Counted from the stretch's first letter, positions 1 through 8,214 are shown. The stretch: 8,214 nt of DNA from Burkholderiales bacterium (GCA_025935595.1 JAICUZ010000112.1:1-8214), one strand, 5' to 3'. The notes: generated from the sequence alone by a model not told the origin. Numbers and translations: made by a program.

Positions 1-1
1 C

Positions 2-1544
<1,543 letters not shown>

Positions 1545-1555
<11 letters not shown>

Positions 1556-2024
1556 ACGTCCAGGCGATCGCGAACGCTTGCGTCGCTGTGCGCGCGTACG
1601 CGATCGCGGTGTGCCGGCCCTTCGTGAGCGGCGCGGCGGGCGCGCCGTAGATCGTCCCCTTCGTCGGCGTGAGCCCACCGCCCTTTTCGAGCAGCTCGAC
1701 GTCGTCGACCCAGAGCGCGGACTCGGCGAGCTCGCTGCCGGCGCTCAGGGCCGCAGCGACCTGCGGCGTAGTCGCGTTGCCGCTCGAGCCCGGTTTCGGG
1801 CCGAGCACGCGGATCTTCACCGTCCCCTGCTGCGCCGGCTGCCAGGCGTCGCCGACGAGGTGCTGTGCGGACGCCTTCCCTCCCTTGATCACGACCGCCC
1901 ACTCCGTGCCCTGGTAGACGACCTGACCCGGGCCGGGTGTGGGCGGGCCGGTCGGCTTGGCCACGGACGAGCCACAGCCGGCCGCGATCACGGCGACGAC
2001 GAGGAGGCAGGTGAGCTTCGCCAC
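1545..2024 (-). CDS. Small lipoprotein of unknown function with beta-rich C-terminal domain
   Basis: A 159-residue product starting at GTG 2024. A short basic N-terminus and hydrophobic run end in AAGC with Cys17, a usable lipobox, so the protein is probably lipid-anchored on the outer face of the membrane. A Ser/Pro/Gly linker (about 18-34) follows. The rest is beta-rich, and its end (about 122-159, with LTKGRHTAIAYA and WTFSV) resembles the last strands of bacterial Ig-like domains, which often read 'L..G.HT' then 'W.F.V'. I do not recognise a named family. The start is fixed by the signal peptide: the next in-frame GTG would remove most of it. It overlaps the end of the upstream MFS gene by 37 bases in another frame, so translation is probably coupled. 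The TAG stop lies inside the pruA 3' end on the other strand. Being a gene is likely; its function is unknown. Confidence 0.8.
1564..1607. terminator. Imperfect hairpin just after the pruA stop, possible terminator-like stem
   Basis: The arms at 1564-1572 and 1599-1607 pair perfectly over 9 bp. After an A-A mismatch, 4 more pairs follow (1574-1577 with 1594-1597), then weaker inner pairing. The stem begins 9 bases after the pruA stop codon, the right place for a terminator of that gene, but no T tract follows on either strand. It also lies inside the coding sequence of the convergent lipoprotein. The arms are two copies of the palindrome GCGATCGC that encode Ala-Ile-Ala there, so coding constraint alone could explain the repeat. 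Confidence 0.3.
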
Positions 2025-3250
2025 GACCGAAGCGTAGTCAGCGCGACCGCAGCACCTACGAGCGCAGGCACCGCGAGCACGACTCCGGCGACGCGGACGC
2101 CAAACGTGCCCGCAAGCGCCCCGTCGAGGAGGCTCGCGACCGGTCGCAGGCCGAGGAACGCGATCGACCAGAGCGCCATGATCCGACCGCGCTGCCACGG
2201 CTCGACGCCGAGCGCGAGGCGTGTCGTCGCCGACGTGTTCGAGCCCAGATAGCCAAAGCCGGCGAGCGCGAGCAGCGGCAGCCCGAGCGCCAGCCACGGC
2301 GACACCGAGAACAGCAGGATCCCGACTCCGAGCGCGCCGAGGGTCAACGCCATCCTGCGCCGCGACCCGGCAACCCGCCCGGCGACGAGAAACGCGGCGA
2401 TCACGGCGCCCAGGCCGAAGAACGCGACGATCACGCCGGCCCACGTGTCGGAGTACCCGAACGCGTGCGCAAACGCGGGCGACTCGGTGTTGACGGGATC
2501 GGAGCCGAAGCCGGCGACCATCACGACGAGCAACGCCATGACAAGCGCAGGCCGCTCGCGCAGCAACCGGAAGCTGTCGCGCAGCGAGCTTCGTTCCGCG
2601 CGTTCCTCGTCGCGCGGCTTCGCGAGCAACAGCCCGGCGAAGAGCAGCAGGTACGACGCGGAATTGATCGCGAACGCCCAGGGGATGCCGAGCGCCGCGA
2701 TCACCCCCGCCGCGCTCGCCGGTCCGATCGCCCGTGCGAGGTTGAACGTCATCGAGTTCAGCGCGATCGCCTGCGGCACGTCCTCCTCGTCGACCAGGGC
2801 GGCGATCAAGGACTGCTGCGCGGGGATCGAGAGCGCGCTGACGATGCCAAGCGCACCCGAGAAGCCGATCACGACCCACTCGGTCGCCGCGCCGCCCCAC
2901 GCCAGACCTGCGAGCACCGCGGTGAGCGCGGTAGACAGCAGCTGCGTGACGAGCAGCAATTTGCGCCGGTCGAGGCGGTCGGCGAGGCCGCCGGCCCACG
3001 GCGAAAGCACGAGCACGGGCACGAACTGGCAGAAGTTGAGGACGCCGAGCAGGAACGGCGAGTGCGTCAGCCGGAAGACGAGGATCGACGCAGCGAGGTT
3101 CTGGAACCACGTCCCGCTCGCCGAGGCCGCGTTGCCGACGAAGTACGGCGCGAAGCTGCGCGAGCGGATCACCCGCCACGCCGCGGACGGTCCGACTTGT
3201 GCTCCGGCGCCGGCAGAGCCGGCACCTGCGCGGCTGCGCGGCTCCGTCAA
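1988..3250 (-). CDS. Major facilitator superfamily exporter (MFS_3 / EntS-like)
   Basis: A 420-residue inner-membrane protein with about twelve hydrophobic segments in two halves. Motif A after TM2 reads GGLADRLDRRK (about 87-97). The TM5 region has ALNSMTFNLARAIGP, typical of the MFS_3 group that includes the enterobactin exporter EntS and many putative drug exporters. Length fits the family. The substrate cannot be told from sequence, but proton-driven efflux is the likely role. The TTG at 3250 is chosen because it lies 20 bases after the uvrC stop and keeps the conserved WRVIRSRSF lead before TM1. It has no clear Shine-Dalgarno, so coupling to uvrC translation is plausible. GTG 3172 is an alternative, giving 394 residues and leaving a 98-base gap. 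The open frame upstream of 3250 lies under uvrC and is a shadow. The end overlaps the lipoprotein start by 37 bases. Confidence 0.88.
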   Translation of the reverse strand: MTEPRSRAGAGSAGAGAQVGPSAAWRVIRSRSFAPYFVGNAASASGTWFQNLAASILVFRLTHSPFLLGVLNFCQFVPVLVLSPWAGGLADRLDRRKLLLVTQLLSTALTAVLAGLAWGGAATEWVVIGFSGALGIVSALSIPAQQSLIAALVDEEDVPQAIALNSMTFNLARAIGPASAAGVIAALGIPWAFAINSASYLLLFAGLLLAKPRDEERAERSSLRDSFRLLRERPALVMALLVVMVAGFGSDPVNTESPAFAHAFGYSDTWAGVIVAFFGLGAVIAAFLVAGRVAGSRRRMALTLGALGVGILLFSVSPWLALGLPLLALAGFGYLGSNTSATTRLALGVEPWQRGRIMALWSIAFLGLRPVASLLDGALAGTFGVRVAGVVLAVPALVGAAVALTTLRSWRSSPASSSSP

Positions 3251-3270
3251 GCTACGCCGCGGGTGGTGGG

Positions 3271-5130
3271 TTAGGCACGACCCGTCCGGTGCAGCTGCGC
3301 GTAGATGCGGCGGGCCGTCTTGGCCGGCACCCCGGGAACGCCCTCCAGCTCTTCCTGCGTCGCCTCGACGACGCGCTCGGCCGAGCCGAAGTGCTGGAGC
3401 AGCGCCCGCCGGCGTACCGGTCCGACCCCGTCGAGCTGGTCGAACATCGACGCGCGGGCGGCGACGTCGCGCCGCTGGCGGTGAAAGGTGATCGCGAAGC
3501 GATGCGCCTCGTCGCGGATGCGCTGGAGCAGCTGCAATGCAGGCGACTCGCGCGGCAGCAGGATCGGCTCGCTGCGGCCCGGGACGAACACCTCCTCGAT
3601 CCGCTTCGCGAGCGAGATGACCGCGACGCGCGGCAGCTCGAGCTCCTGCATCGCCGCCAGCGCGGCCGACAGCTGGCCCTTGCCACCGTCGATCACGACC
3701 AGGTTCGGCGTCGCCGCGAACGACTCGTTCCACTCCGTCGACCCGACGTCGGCGCCGAGTCGCGAGAACCGCCGCGAGATCACCTCGCGCATCGCCCCGA
3801 AGTCGTCCTGGCCGTCCAGTTGGCGCACCGTGAACTTGCGGTAGTGCGAGCGCTTCGCGACCGCGTCCTCGAAGACGACCATCGACCCGACGATCTCCTG
3901 GCCCTGGATGTTCGAGATGTCGAAGCATTCGATGCGGATCGGCAGCGACTCGAGGTTCAACGTCTCCCGGAGCTCCTCGAGCGATTCGAGCCGCCGCGCG
4001 CGCTTCGTCTCGGCGACGAACGTCTCGGAGTCGAGCGCGAGCTGCGCGTTCTGCTGGGCGAGCTCCTGCAGCCGCCGCTTCTCGCCGCGCTCGGGGGCGC
4101 GCACCTCGACGCGCGCGCCGCGGCGCTCCGTGAGGAACCCCTCGAGTGCCGTCGTGTCACCCGCGCCACGCGGAACCACGATCTGTTGCGGGATCGAGGG
4201 CGCGACACCGTAGTACTCGAGGCAGAACTGCTCCAGGACCTCCCCCGGTTCCTCACCGGCCGCGTTCTCGAGGTGGAACGAATAGCGGTCGACCATGCGC
4301 CCTTCCCGCAGCGGAAACACCTGGACCGCTGCGCGCTCCGGCGAGACCGCGATGCCGATCACGTCGAACGAGCCGGCGGCGGGGCGCTCGACCGCCTGCC
4401 GCTCGGAGAGTCGTTCGATCGCGTGGAGCCGGTTGCGATAGCGTGCGGCGTCCTCGAACCGCTCTTCGGCGGCAGCCTCTCGCATGTCCTGCTCGAGCCG
4501 GCGCCGAATCGGCCGGTCGTCACCGGAGAGGAACTCGATCACCTGGTCGATCACCTCGCGGTAGTCCTCCTTCGAGATGTAGCCGACGCACGGCGCGTGA
4601 CACCGCTCGATGTGGTAGTCGAGGCACGGAATGCCGCTGTGCCGGCCGGGTTGCGGGCCCTCGCACGGGCGGTAGCGGAAGACGCGGTTCAGCACGTCGA
4701 GCGTCTCGCGCACCTTCTTCGCGTTTGCGAACGGCCCGAAGTACCAGACTCCGCGCCGGTGACGCTCGCGCGTGAACATGACGCGCGGGTAGTCGTCCTC
4801 GATGGTGACCGCGATGTACGGGAACGACTTGTCGTCGCGGAGGCGGACGTTGAACGGCGGCCGGTGGCGCTTGACGAGGTTCTGCTCGAGGTGCAGCGCC
4901 TCCACCTCGCTCGAGGTGACGATCGTCTCGATCGTCTCGACGCGATTCGCCATCGCGCGAATGCCCTGGCGCGTGTCGCTCGAGCCAGCCTGGAAGTACG
5001 ACCGGACGCGCGGGCGAAGCGTCTTCGCCTTGCCGACGTACAGCACATCGCCCTTCGCGTCGCGGAACAGATAGACCCCGGACGACGCCGGGACGCGCTT
5101 CAGCTGCGCCTCGATTTCCTCGGAAGCCAT
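3271..5130 (-). CDS. uvrC: UvrABC excinuclease subunit C
   Basis: UvrC makes both cuts around a DNA lesion after UvrA/UvrB recognition in nucleotide excision repair. The 619 residues match the family length. Domains in order: GIY-YIG nuclease (about 14-93, GVY at 18-20, YVG at 31-33, conserved Glu residues near 75-82) for the 3' cut; four cysteines at 156, 169, 177 and 181, spaced like the Fe-S ligands of E. coli UvrC; a UVR UvrB-binding helix pair (about 205-240); an RNase H-like nuclease for the 5' cut with Asp404 (ECFDISN), Asp481 (VIDGGKGQ) and His543; and a C-terminal helix-hairpin-helix pair (about 564-612). ATG 5130 is preferred because MASEEIEAQLKRVP begins just before the conserved SSGVYLF; an AGGA lies 4 bases upstream. 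An in-frame ATG at 5256 would run deep into the divergent gene. No key residue appears missing. Confidence 0.97.
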   Translation of the reverse strand: MASEEIEAQLKRVPASSGVYLFRDAKGDVLYVGKAKTLRPRVRSYFQAGSSDTRQGIRAMANRVETIETIVTSSEVEALHLEQNLVKRHRPPFNVRLRDDKSFPYIAVTIEDDYPRVMFTRERHRRGVWYFGPFANAKKVRETLDVLNRVFRYRPCEGPQPGRHSGIPCLDYHIERCHAPCVGYISKEDYREVIDQVIEFLSGDDRPIRRRLEQDMREAAAEERFEDAARYRNRLHAIERLSERQAVERPAAGSFDVIGIAVSPERAAVQVFPLREGRMVDRYSFHLENAAGEEPGEVLEQFCLEYYGVAPSIPQQIVVPRGAGDTTALEGFLTERRGARVEVRAPERGEKRRLQELAQQNAQLALDSETFVAETKRARRLESLEELRETLNLESLPIRIECFDISNIQGQEIVGSMVVFEDAVAKRSHYRKFTVRQLDGQDDFGAMREVISRRFSRLGADVGSTEWNESFAATPNLVVIDGGKGQLSAALAAMQELELPRVAVISLAKRIEEVFVPGRSEPILLPRESPALQLLQRIRDEAHRFAITFHRQRRDVAARASMFDQLDGVGPVRRRALLQHFGSAERVVEATQEELEGVPGVPAKTARRIYAQLHRTGRA

Positions 5131-5139
5131 TGGATCCTG

Positions 5140-5145
5140 AGGGTA
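5140..5145 (-). promoter_or_regulatory. Candidate -10 element for uvrC (TACCCT)
   Basis: Read on the minus strand, TACCCT fits the TANNNT form of a sigma-70-type -10 box and ends 9 bases before the uvrC ATG. The transcript would have almost no leader, only a few bases, although an AGGA lies 4 bases before the ATG. No convincing -35 was found. It shares its TA with the box facing the other way. Confidence 0.4.
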
Positions 5146-5149
5146 CTCT
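5144..5149 (+). promoter_or_regulatory. Candidate -10 element for the secreted glycosidase operon (TACTCT)
   Basis: TACTCT fits TANNNT and ends 9 bases before the GTG at 5159. A start about 7 bases downstream would give a leaderless or near-leaderless mRNA, which suits the absence of a well-placed Shine-Dalgarno; the only G-rich stretch, near 5139-5143, is too far from the GTG. No clear -35 is seen. The whole divergent gap is only 28 bases, so the promoter must lie in it or inside the uvrC 5' end. Confidence 0.4.
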
Positions 5150-5158
5150 TGGCCCGTC

Positions 5159-6565
5159 GTGCGGGGCCTACTCGTCGCGCTGGTCGCGTTCTTCGCGTGC
5201 GCCGCGCCCGCCTTCGCGGGCGGGCCGTACATGTTCATCGGCGCCGCCGAGGACAACGCGCGGACCGCAGACCCGATGTTCGCTCAGGCGCAGATGCGTC
5301 AGGCGAAGCTCGTCGGCTTCGACACGATCAGGTTCACCCAGACGTGGGTGAAGGGCCAGACGACACTCGGCCCCAACGACCGGATCCTCCTCGGCAACGC
5401 GACTGTCGCCGCTCAGCTCAGCGGGATTCGCGTCGTGCTCTCGCTCTACCCGTATGGCTCGAGTGTGACGCCGCTCACCGATCAGGATCGCGCGGACTTC
5501 GCTGCGTTCTGCGTCGACGTCGCCGACAGCTTCCCGCTCGTCCACGACTTCATCATCGGGAACGAGCCGAACCTCAACCGGTTCTGGCTGCCGCAGTTCG
5601 GGCCGAGCGGCGAAGACGTCGCGGCGCCGGCGTACGAGCAACTGCTCGCCCGCGCGTACGACGCGCTCAAGGCGATCCGCCCGCATTCGACGATCTACGG
5701 CGGCGCACTCGCACCACGCGGCGTCGACAAGCCGGGCACCGGCCGCGACACGCATTCGCCCACCGCCTTCGTCACCGACCTCGGGGCCGCGTATCGCGCA
5801 AGTGGACGCCAGCTGCCGATCATGGACGCGTTTGCCTTCCACCCGTACCCGGAGAGCTCGACCACCGGCCCGAATCTCCCGCACCCGAACGGGACCTCGA
5901 TCGGCCTGGCGGACTACCCGAAGCTCGTCGCCCTGCTCGGCACGGCCTTCGACGGAACGGCGCAGCGCGGTTCGTCACTGCCGATCCTCTATGACGAGTT
6001 CGGGATCGAGACGACGGTGCCGCCGGCAAAGGCCCCGCTCTACACCGGCAACGAGCCGTCGACCACGCGCCCGGTCGACGATGCGACGCAAGCGCGGCTC
6101 TACACGCAGGCGATGCAGATGGTGTTCTGTCAGAAGACGGTCATGGGCCTGTTCCTGTTTCACGTGCAGGACGAGGCGTCCATGGCGGCGTGGCAGTCCG
6201 GCGAGTACTACGTCGACGGTACGCCGAAGTCATCGCTGCCGGCCATCGCCGCCGCGGCGGCGAGCGTGCACCGCGGCGTGGTCGCGTCGTGCCCCGGGCT
6301 GCTGCTGACACCGAAGCTCGTGGTCAAGGCATCGAAGCCGACCAAGGCGGGTACGAAGATCAAGCTCACGTGCTCGCTCGACTGCAACTACGACGTCTCG
6401 CTCGACAAGCGGCGCCTCACCGGCTCGGCGCTCGGCCGCGTCGCGACCACGCTCGTCTTCAAAGGCGTGCTGCCTCCCGGCCGGCACGTCGTCGCCGCCC
6501 GCGCCTCGGCCCTCATGAACGCCGGGCCGCCCGCGTCGGCTCGGCTCTCGTTCTCCTCGCGCTGA
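5159..6565 (+). CDS. Secreted clan GH-A-like glycoside hydrolase with C-terminal Ig-like module
   Basis: A 468-residue protein exported by Sec. The signal peptide is residues 1-20 with an AFA/GG cleavage site, and the GTG at 5159 starts exactly at it. Residues about 22-375 look like a TIM-barrel retaining glycosidase of clan GH-A: Glu136 in IGNEPN is the probable acid/base, Glu280 in ILYDEFG the probable nucleophile, and His228 in FAFHPY sits where strand 6 usually carries an active-site His. The barrel closes with the usual QSGEYYVDGTPK. Residues about 383-468 form a beta-rich module with a CSLDC pair, probably Ig-like. Cys324 and Cys378 match cysteines in the next gene and could form a disulfide. 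The substrate is unknown: NEPN next to an aromatic FW recalls GH39/PslG-like and GH5-like enzymes, but I cannot assign a family. It is the first gene of a three-gene run. Confidence 0.85.
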   Translation: MRGLLVALVAFFACAAPAFAGGPYMFIGAAEDNARTADPMFAQAQMRQAKLVGFDTIRFTQTWVKGQTTLGPNDRILLGNATVAAQLSGIRVVLSLYPYGSSVTPLTDQDRADFAAFCVDVADSFPLVHDFIIGNEPNLNRFWLPQFGPSGEDVAAPAYEQLLARAYDALKAIRPHSTIYGGALAPRGVDKPGTGRDTHSPTAFVTDLGAAYRASGRQLPIMDAFAFHPYPESSTTGPNLPHPNGTSIGLADYPKLVALLGTAFDGTAQRGSSLPILYDEFGIETTVPPAKAPLYTGNEPSTTRPVDDATQARLYTQAMQMVFCQKTVMGLFLFHVQDEASMAAWQSGEYYVDGTPKSSLPAIAAAAASVHRGVVASCPGLLLTPKLVVKASKPTKAGTKIKLTCSLDCNYDVSLDKRRLTGSALGRVATTLVFKGVLPPGRHVVAARASALMNAGPPASARLSFSSR

Positions 6566-7626
6566 CGGCCACGCTCTCGGCGTGCGGCGCCCACAAGCGC
6601 GAGCTCAGGCTCGGCGCGGTCGACGACGCCGCCAAGTGGGCGCCGAATCCGCGACGGCCGATGCAGCTCGCGGCCGACGCCGGATTGCGGACGATCGTGC
6701 TCAGCGCGGTCTGGAAGCAGGGCGCGTCGGCCGAGAGCGACTTGCCGCCGCTCCGCCGGGCCGTGAGGGCGGCCGGGGCGGAAGGGATCGAGCCGCAGCT
6801 CGCGGTCTACCAGCTCAGCTCGTCCACCCCGCTCGACGACGCCTCTCGGAACGCGTTCGGCGAGTACGCGACGGCGCTCGCCAAGGCGCTGCCGACCGTG
6901 CGAACGGTCTTCGTGGGCAACGAGCCGAACCTCAACCTGTTCTGGATGCCCCAGTTCGACGCGAGCGGCGGTGACGCGGCCGCCGTCGCGTACGAGGAGC
7001 TGCTCGCGACCACTTACGACGCGCTCAAGAGCGCCGACTCGACGCTGACCGTGGTGGGCGGCAACCTCGCGCCGCGCGGCGGGGACGACCCGATGGCGTC
7101 GCGCCAGACACACTCGCCGACCGCATTCATCAAGGATCTCGGCGAGGCGTACCGCGAGAGCGGCCGCACGAAGCCGCTGATGGACATGTTCTCGATCCAC
7201 GTCTACGGCGAGGCGCCGAAGATCCCGCCGTCACTCCGCCACCCGAACACGACGTCAATCGGTATCGGCGACTACGACAAGCTCGTCTCGCTGCTCGGCC
7301 AAGCGTTCGACGGTACGGCGCAGCACGGGTCGAAGCTGCCAATCGTCTACGGCGAGTACGGAGTGGAGACGAGCATCCATGGCGACGGATACTCCGGCAC
7401 GGAGGTCGTGCCGGTCGTCGACCCGGGCACGCAGGCGCGCTATTACCGCCAGGCGATCGAGCTCACCGCGTGCCAGAAGAACGTTCGTGCTCTCGACTTC
7501 TTCCACGTGATCGACGAGCAGAAGCTGGCCGGCCTGCAGAGCGGCCTGTACTACGTCGACGGCACCCCGAAGGCGAGCGTCATGTCGGTGCTAAAGGCGA
7601 GCGAGCATCCGACCTGTCGGCGCTAA
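6520..7626 (+). CDS. Lipoprotein paralogue of the preceding glycosidase; start codon unclear
   Basis: A clan GH-A-like barrel closely related to the gene before it. GNEPNLN (acid/base Glu codon 6922-6924), VYGEYG (nucleophile Glu codon 7354-7356), FSIHVYGE and QSGLYYVDGTPK are all kept. It lacks the C-terminal Ig-like module and ends soon after the barrel with PTCRR. Its N-terminus is a lipoprotein signal: RRAAR, a hydrophobic run, then LSAC with the Cys codon at 6583-6585, so it should be membrane-anchored. The given start is approximate. In this frame no ATG, GTG or TTG exists from 6373 to 6660. GTG 6370 would add an Arg-rich tail antithetical to a signal peptide, and ATG 6661 would remove the signal and the first strand. 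The signal region overlaps the end of the upstream gene in another frame. Four bases separate its stop from hemQ. It could be an active enzyme, a decayed duplicate or affected by a sequence error. Confidence 0.75.
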   Translation, partial: RRAARVGSALVLLALTATLSACGAHKRELRLGAVDDAAKWAPNPRRPMQLAADAGLRTIVLSAVWKQGASAESDLPPLRRAVRAAGAEGIEPQLAVYQLSSSTPLDDASRNAFGEYATALAKALPTVRTVFVGNEPNLNLFWMPQFDASGGDAAAVAYEELLATTYDALKSADSTLTVVGGNLAPRGGDDPMASRQTHSPTAFIKDLGEAYRESGRTKPLMDMFSIHVYGEAPKIPPSLRHPNTTSIGIGDYDKLVSLLGQAFDGTAQHGSKLPIVYGEYGVETSIHGDGYSGTEVVPVVDPGTQARYYRQAIELTACQKNVRALDFFHVIDEQKLAGLQSGLYYVDGTPKASVMSVLKASEHPTCRR

Positions 7627-7630
7627 TCTG

Positions 7631-8214
7631 ATGACGATGCCCGAGCACATAGGCCAGTACGTCGCCTATACGTTCTACCGCGTCGACCCGGCGTGGCGCC
7701 GCCTGCCGGTCGAAGATCGCGCGGCGGCCAAGGACGCGTTTGCCGACGTGGTCGAGGAGCATGCCTCGCGGTTCGACCACGTGCGCGCGTACTCGGTGAC
7801 GGGGGTCCGTCCGGACACCGACTTCTTCCTCTGGAAGATCGCCGAGCGCTACGAGGACCTCGGCGAGCTCGGCGCCGCGCTCAACGCGACCCCGCTCGCC
7901 GGGTGGCTCGAGACGCCGTACAACTACCTCGCGACGACGCGTGCCTCGCAGTACACGTCGGCGCGAAAGGCCCGGAAGATCGTGCCGAAGAACAATCCGT
8001 ACCTCGTCGTCTACCCGTTCGTGAAGGTCCGCCCGTGGTACTCGCTGCAGGAGGAGGACCGCCAGCGCGCGATGGACGAGCACATCCGCATCGGCCGCGA
8101 GGAGTTCCCCGGGATCCACAACCACACGACGTACTCGTTCGGCATCGACGACCAGGAGTTCATGACGGCGTTCGAGTGCGACGAGCCGGCCGACTTCATG
8201 CACCTGATGCTTCG
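7631..8214 (+). CDS. hemQ: Coproheme decarboxylase / chlorite dismutase family protein, 3' partial
   Basis: HemQ removes two propionate carboxyl groups from coproheme with peroxide, the last step of haem b synthesis in Gram-positive bacteria. 194 complete codons are visible; the gene runs off the right edge with probably 30 or so residues missing. The N-terminal block QYVAYTFYRVDPAWRRLP opens the first ferredoxin-like half. In the second half, Tyr128 in VYPFVK matches the radical-forming Tyr and His151 in DEHIRIGRE matches the proximal haem ligand. Their 23-residue spacing equals that of the actinobacterial type; the Bacillota type has 27. No true chlorite dismutase assignment is implied. ATG 7631 follows the previous stop by 4 bases with no Shine-Dalgarno, suggesting coupled translation; ATG 7637 is an alternative start. 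Placing hemQ after two glycosidase genes, with no other haem gene visible, is unusual. Confidence 0.9.
   Translation, partial: MTMPEHIGQYVAYTFYRVDPAWRRLPVEDRAAAKDAFADVVEEHASRFDHVRAYSVTGVRPDTDFFLWKIAERYEDLGELGAALNATPLAGWLETPYNYLATTRASQYTSARKARKIVPKNNPYLVVYPFVKVRPWYSLQEEDRQRAMDEHIRIGREEFPGIHNHTTYSFGIDDQEFMTAFECDEPADFMHLML

Noticed and set aside
2025..3179. Upstream extension of the lipoprotein frame to 3179
   Set aside because: The extension is an Arg/Ala-rich shadow of the MFS gene. The real protein begins at GTG 2024, where the signal peptide starts.
2445..3491. Open frames on the + strand antisense to the MFS gene
   Set aside because: Low-complexity Arg/Ser/Ala-rich products; the minus strand encodes a clear 12-TM transporter.
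5131..5256. uvrC start at the upstream ATG 5256
   Set aside because: It would add 42 residues with no family similarity and overlap the signal peptide region of the divergent glycosidase gene. ATG 5130 fits the family N-terminus.
3199..5994. A 931-codon open frame on the + strand antisense to uvrC
   Set aside because: It is Arg/Asp-rich with no recognisable domain and mirrors uvrC codons with G/C third positions. uvrC itself is unambiguous. Long antisense open frames are common at this GC content.
6190..6519. Upstream extension of the second glycosidase frame to GTG 6190 or GTG 6370
   Set aside because: It reads as an Arg-rich shadow of the first glycosidase and would put a long basic tail before a lipoprotein signal peptide.
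7631..8214. True chlorite dismutase (chlorite detoxification)
   Set aside because: The Tyr and His pattern with 23-residue spacing fits the actinobacterial HemQ group; no context for chlorate or chlorite respiration is present.

Overview
The window is compact, GC-rich (roughly two-thirds G+C by eye) bacterial DNA. The GC-rich codon use, GTG and TTG starts, scarce Shine-Dalgarno sequences and an actinobacterial-type HemQ suggest an actinomycetote. A soil Thermoleophilia relative (Gaiellales or Solirubrobacterales) is my best guess, but that is inference, not proof. No RNA genes, insertion sequences or CRISPR arrays were seen, and no stretch over about 100 bases lacks a gene.

Layout. (1) On the + strand, positions 2-1555 carry the 3' part of L-glutamate gamma-semialdehyde (P5C) dehydrogenase, probably cut at its 5' end by the window edge. 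(2) On the - strand, read from 5130 down to 1545, lies a tight operon: uvrC (excision repair nuclease), a 12-TM MFS exporter, and a small lipoprotein of unknown function. The lipoprotein start overlaps the transporter end by 37 bases, and its 3' end overlaps the dehydrogenase gene by 11 bases tail to tail. (3) On the + strand from 5159, divergent from uvrC, lies a second operon. It holds a secreted clan GH-A-like glycosidase, a paralogous lipoprotein glycosidase, and the start of hemQ (coproheme decarboxylase), which runs off the right edge.

Function. Housekeeping genes (proline/arginine catabolism, nucleotide excision repair, haem synthesis) flank two less familiar elements. One is the tandem extracytoplasmic glycosidase pair, with a conserved acid/base Glu, nucleophile Glu and a shared Cys pair; one copy is predicted to be secreted and the other membrane-anchored. 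The other is the orphan lipoprotein behind the MFS exporter. The most unusual points are the lack of any usual start codon for the second glycosidase, whose lipoprotein signal overlaps the end of the first gene in another frame, and a 28-base divergent promoter region in which two TANNNT boxes share their TA and sit at equal distances from the two start codons. No complete novel system can be demonstrated from the sequence alone.
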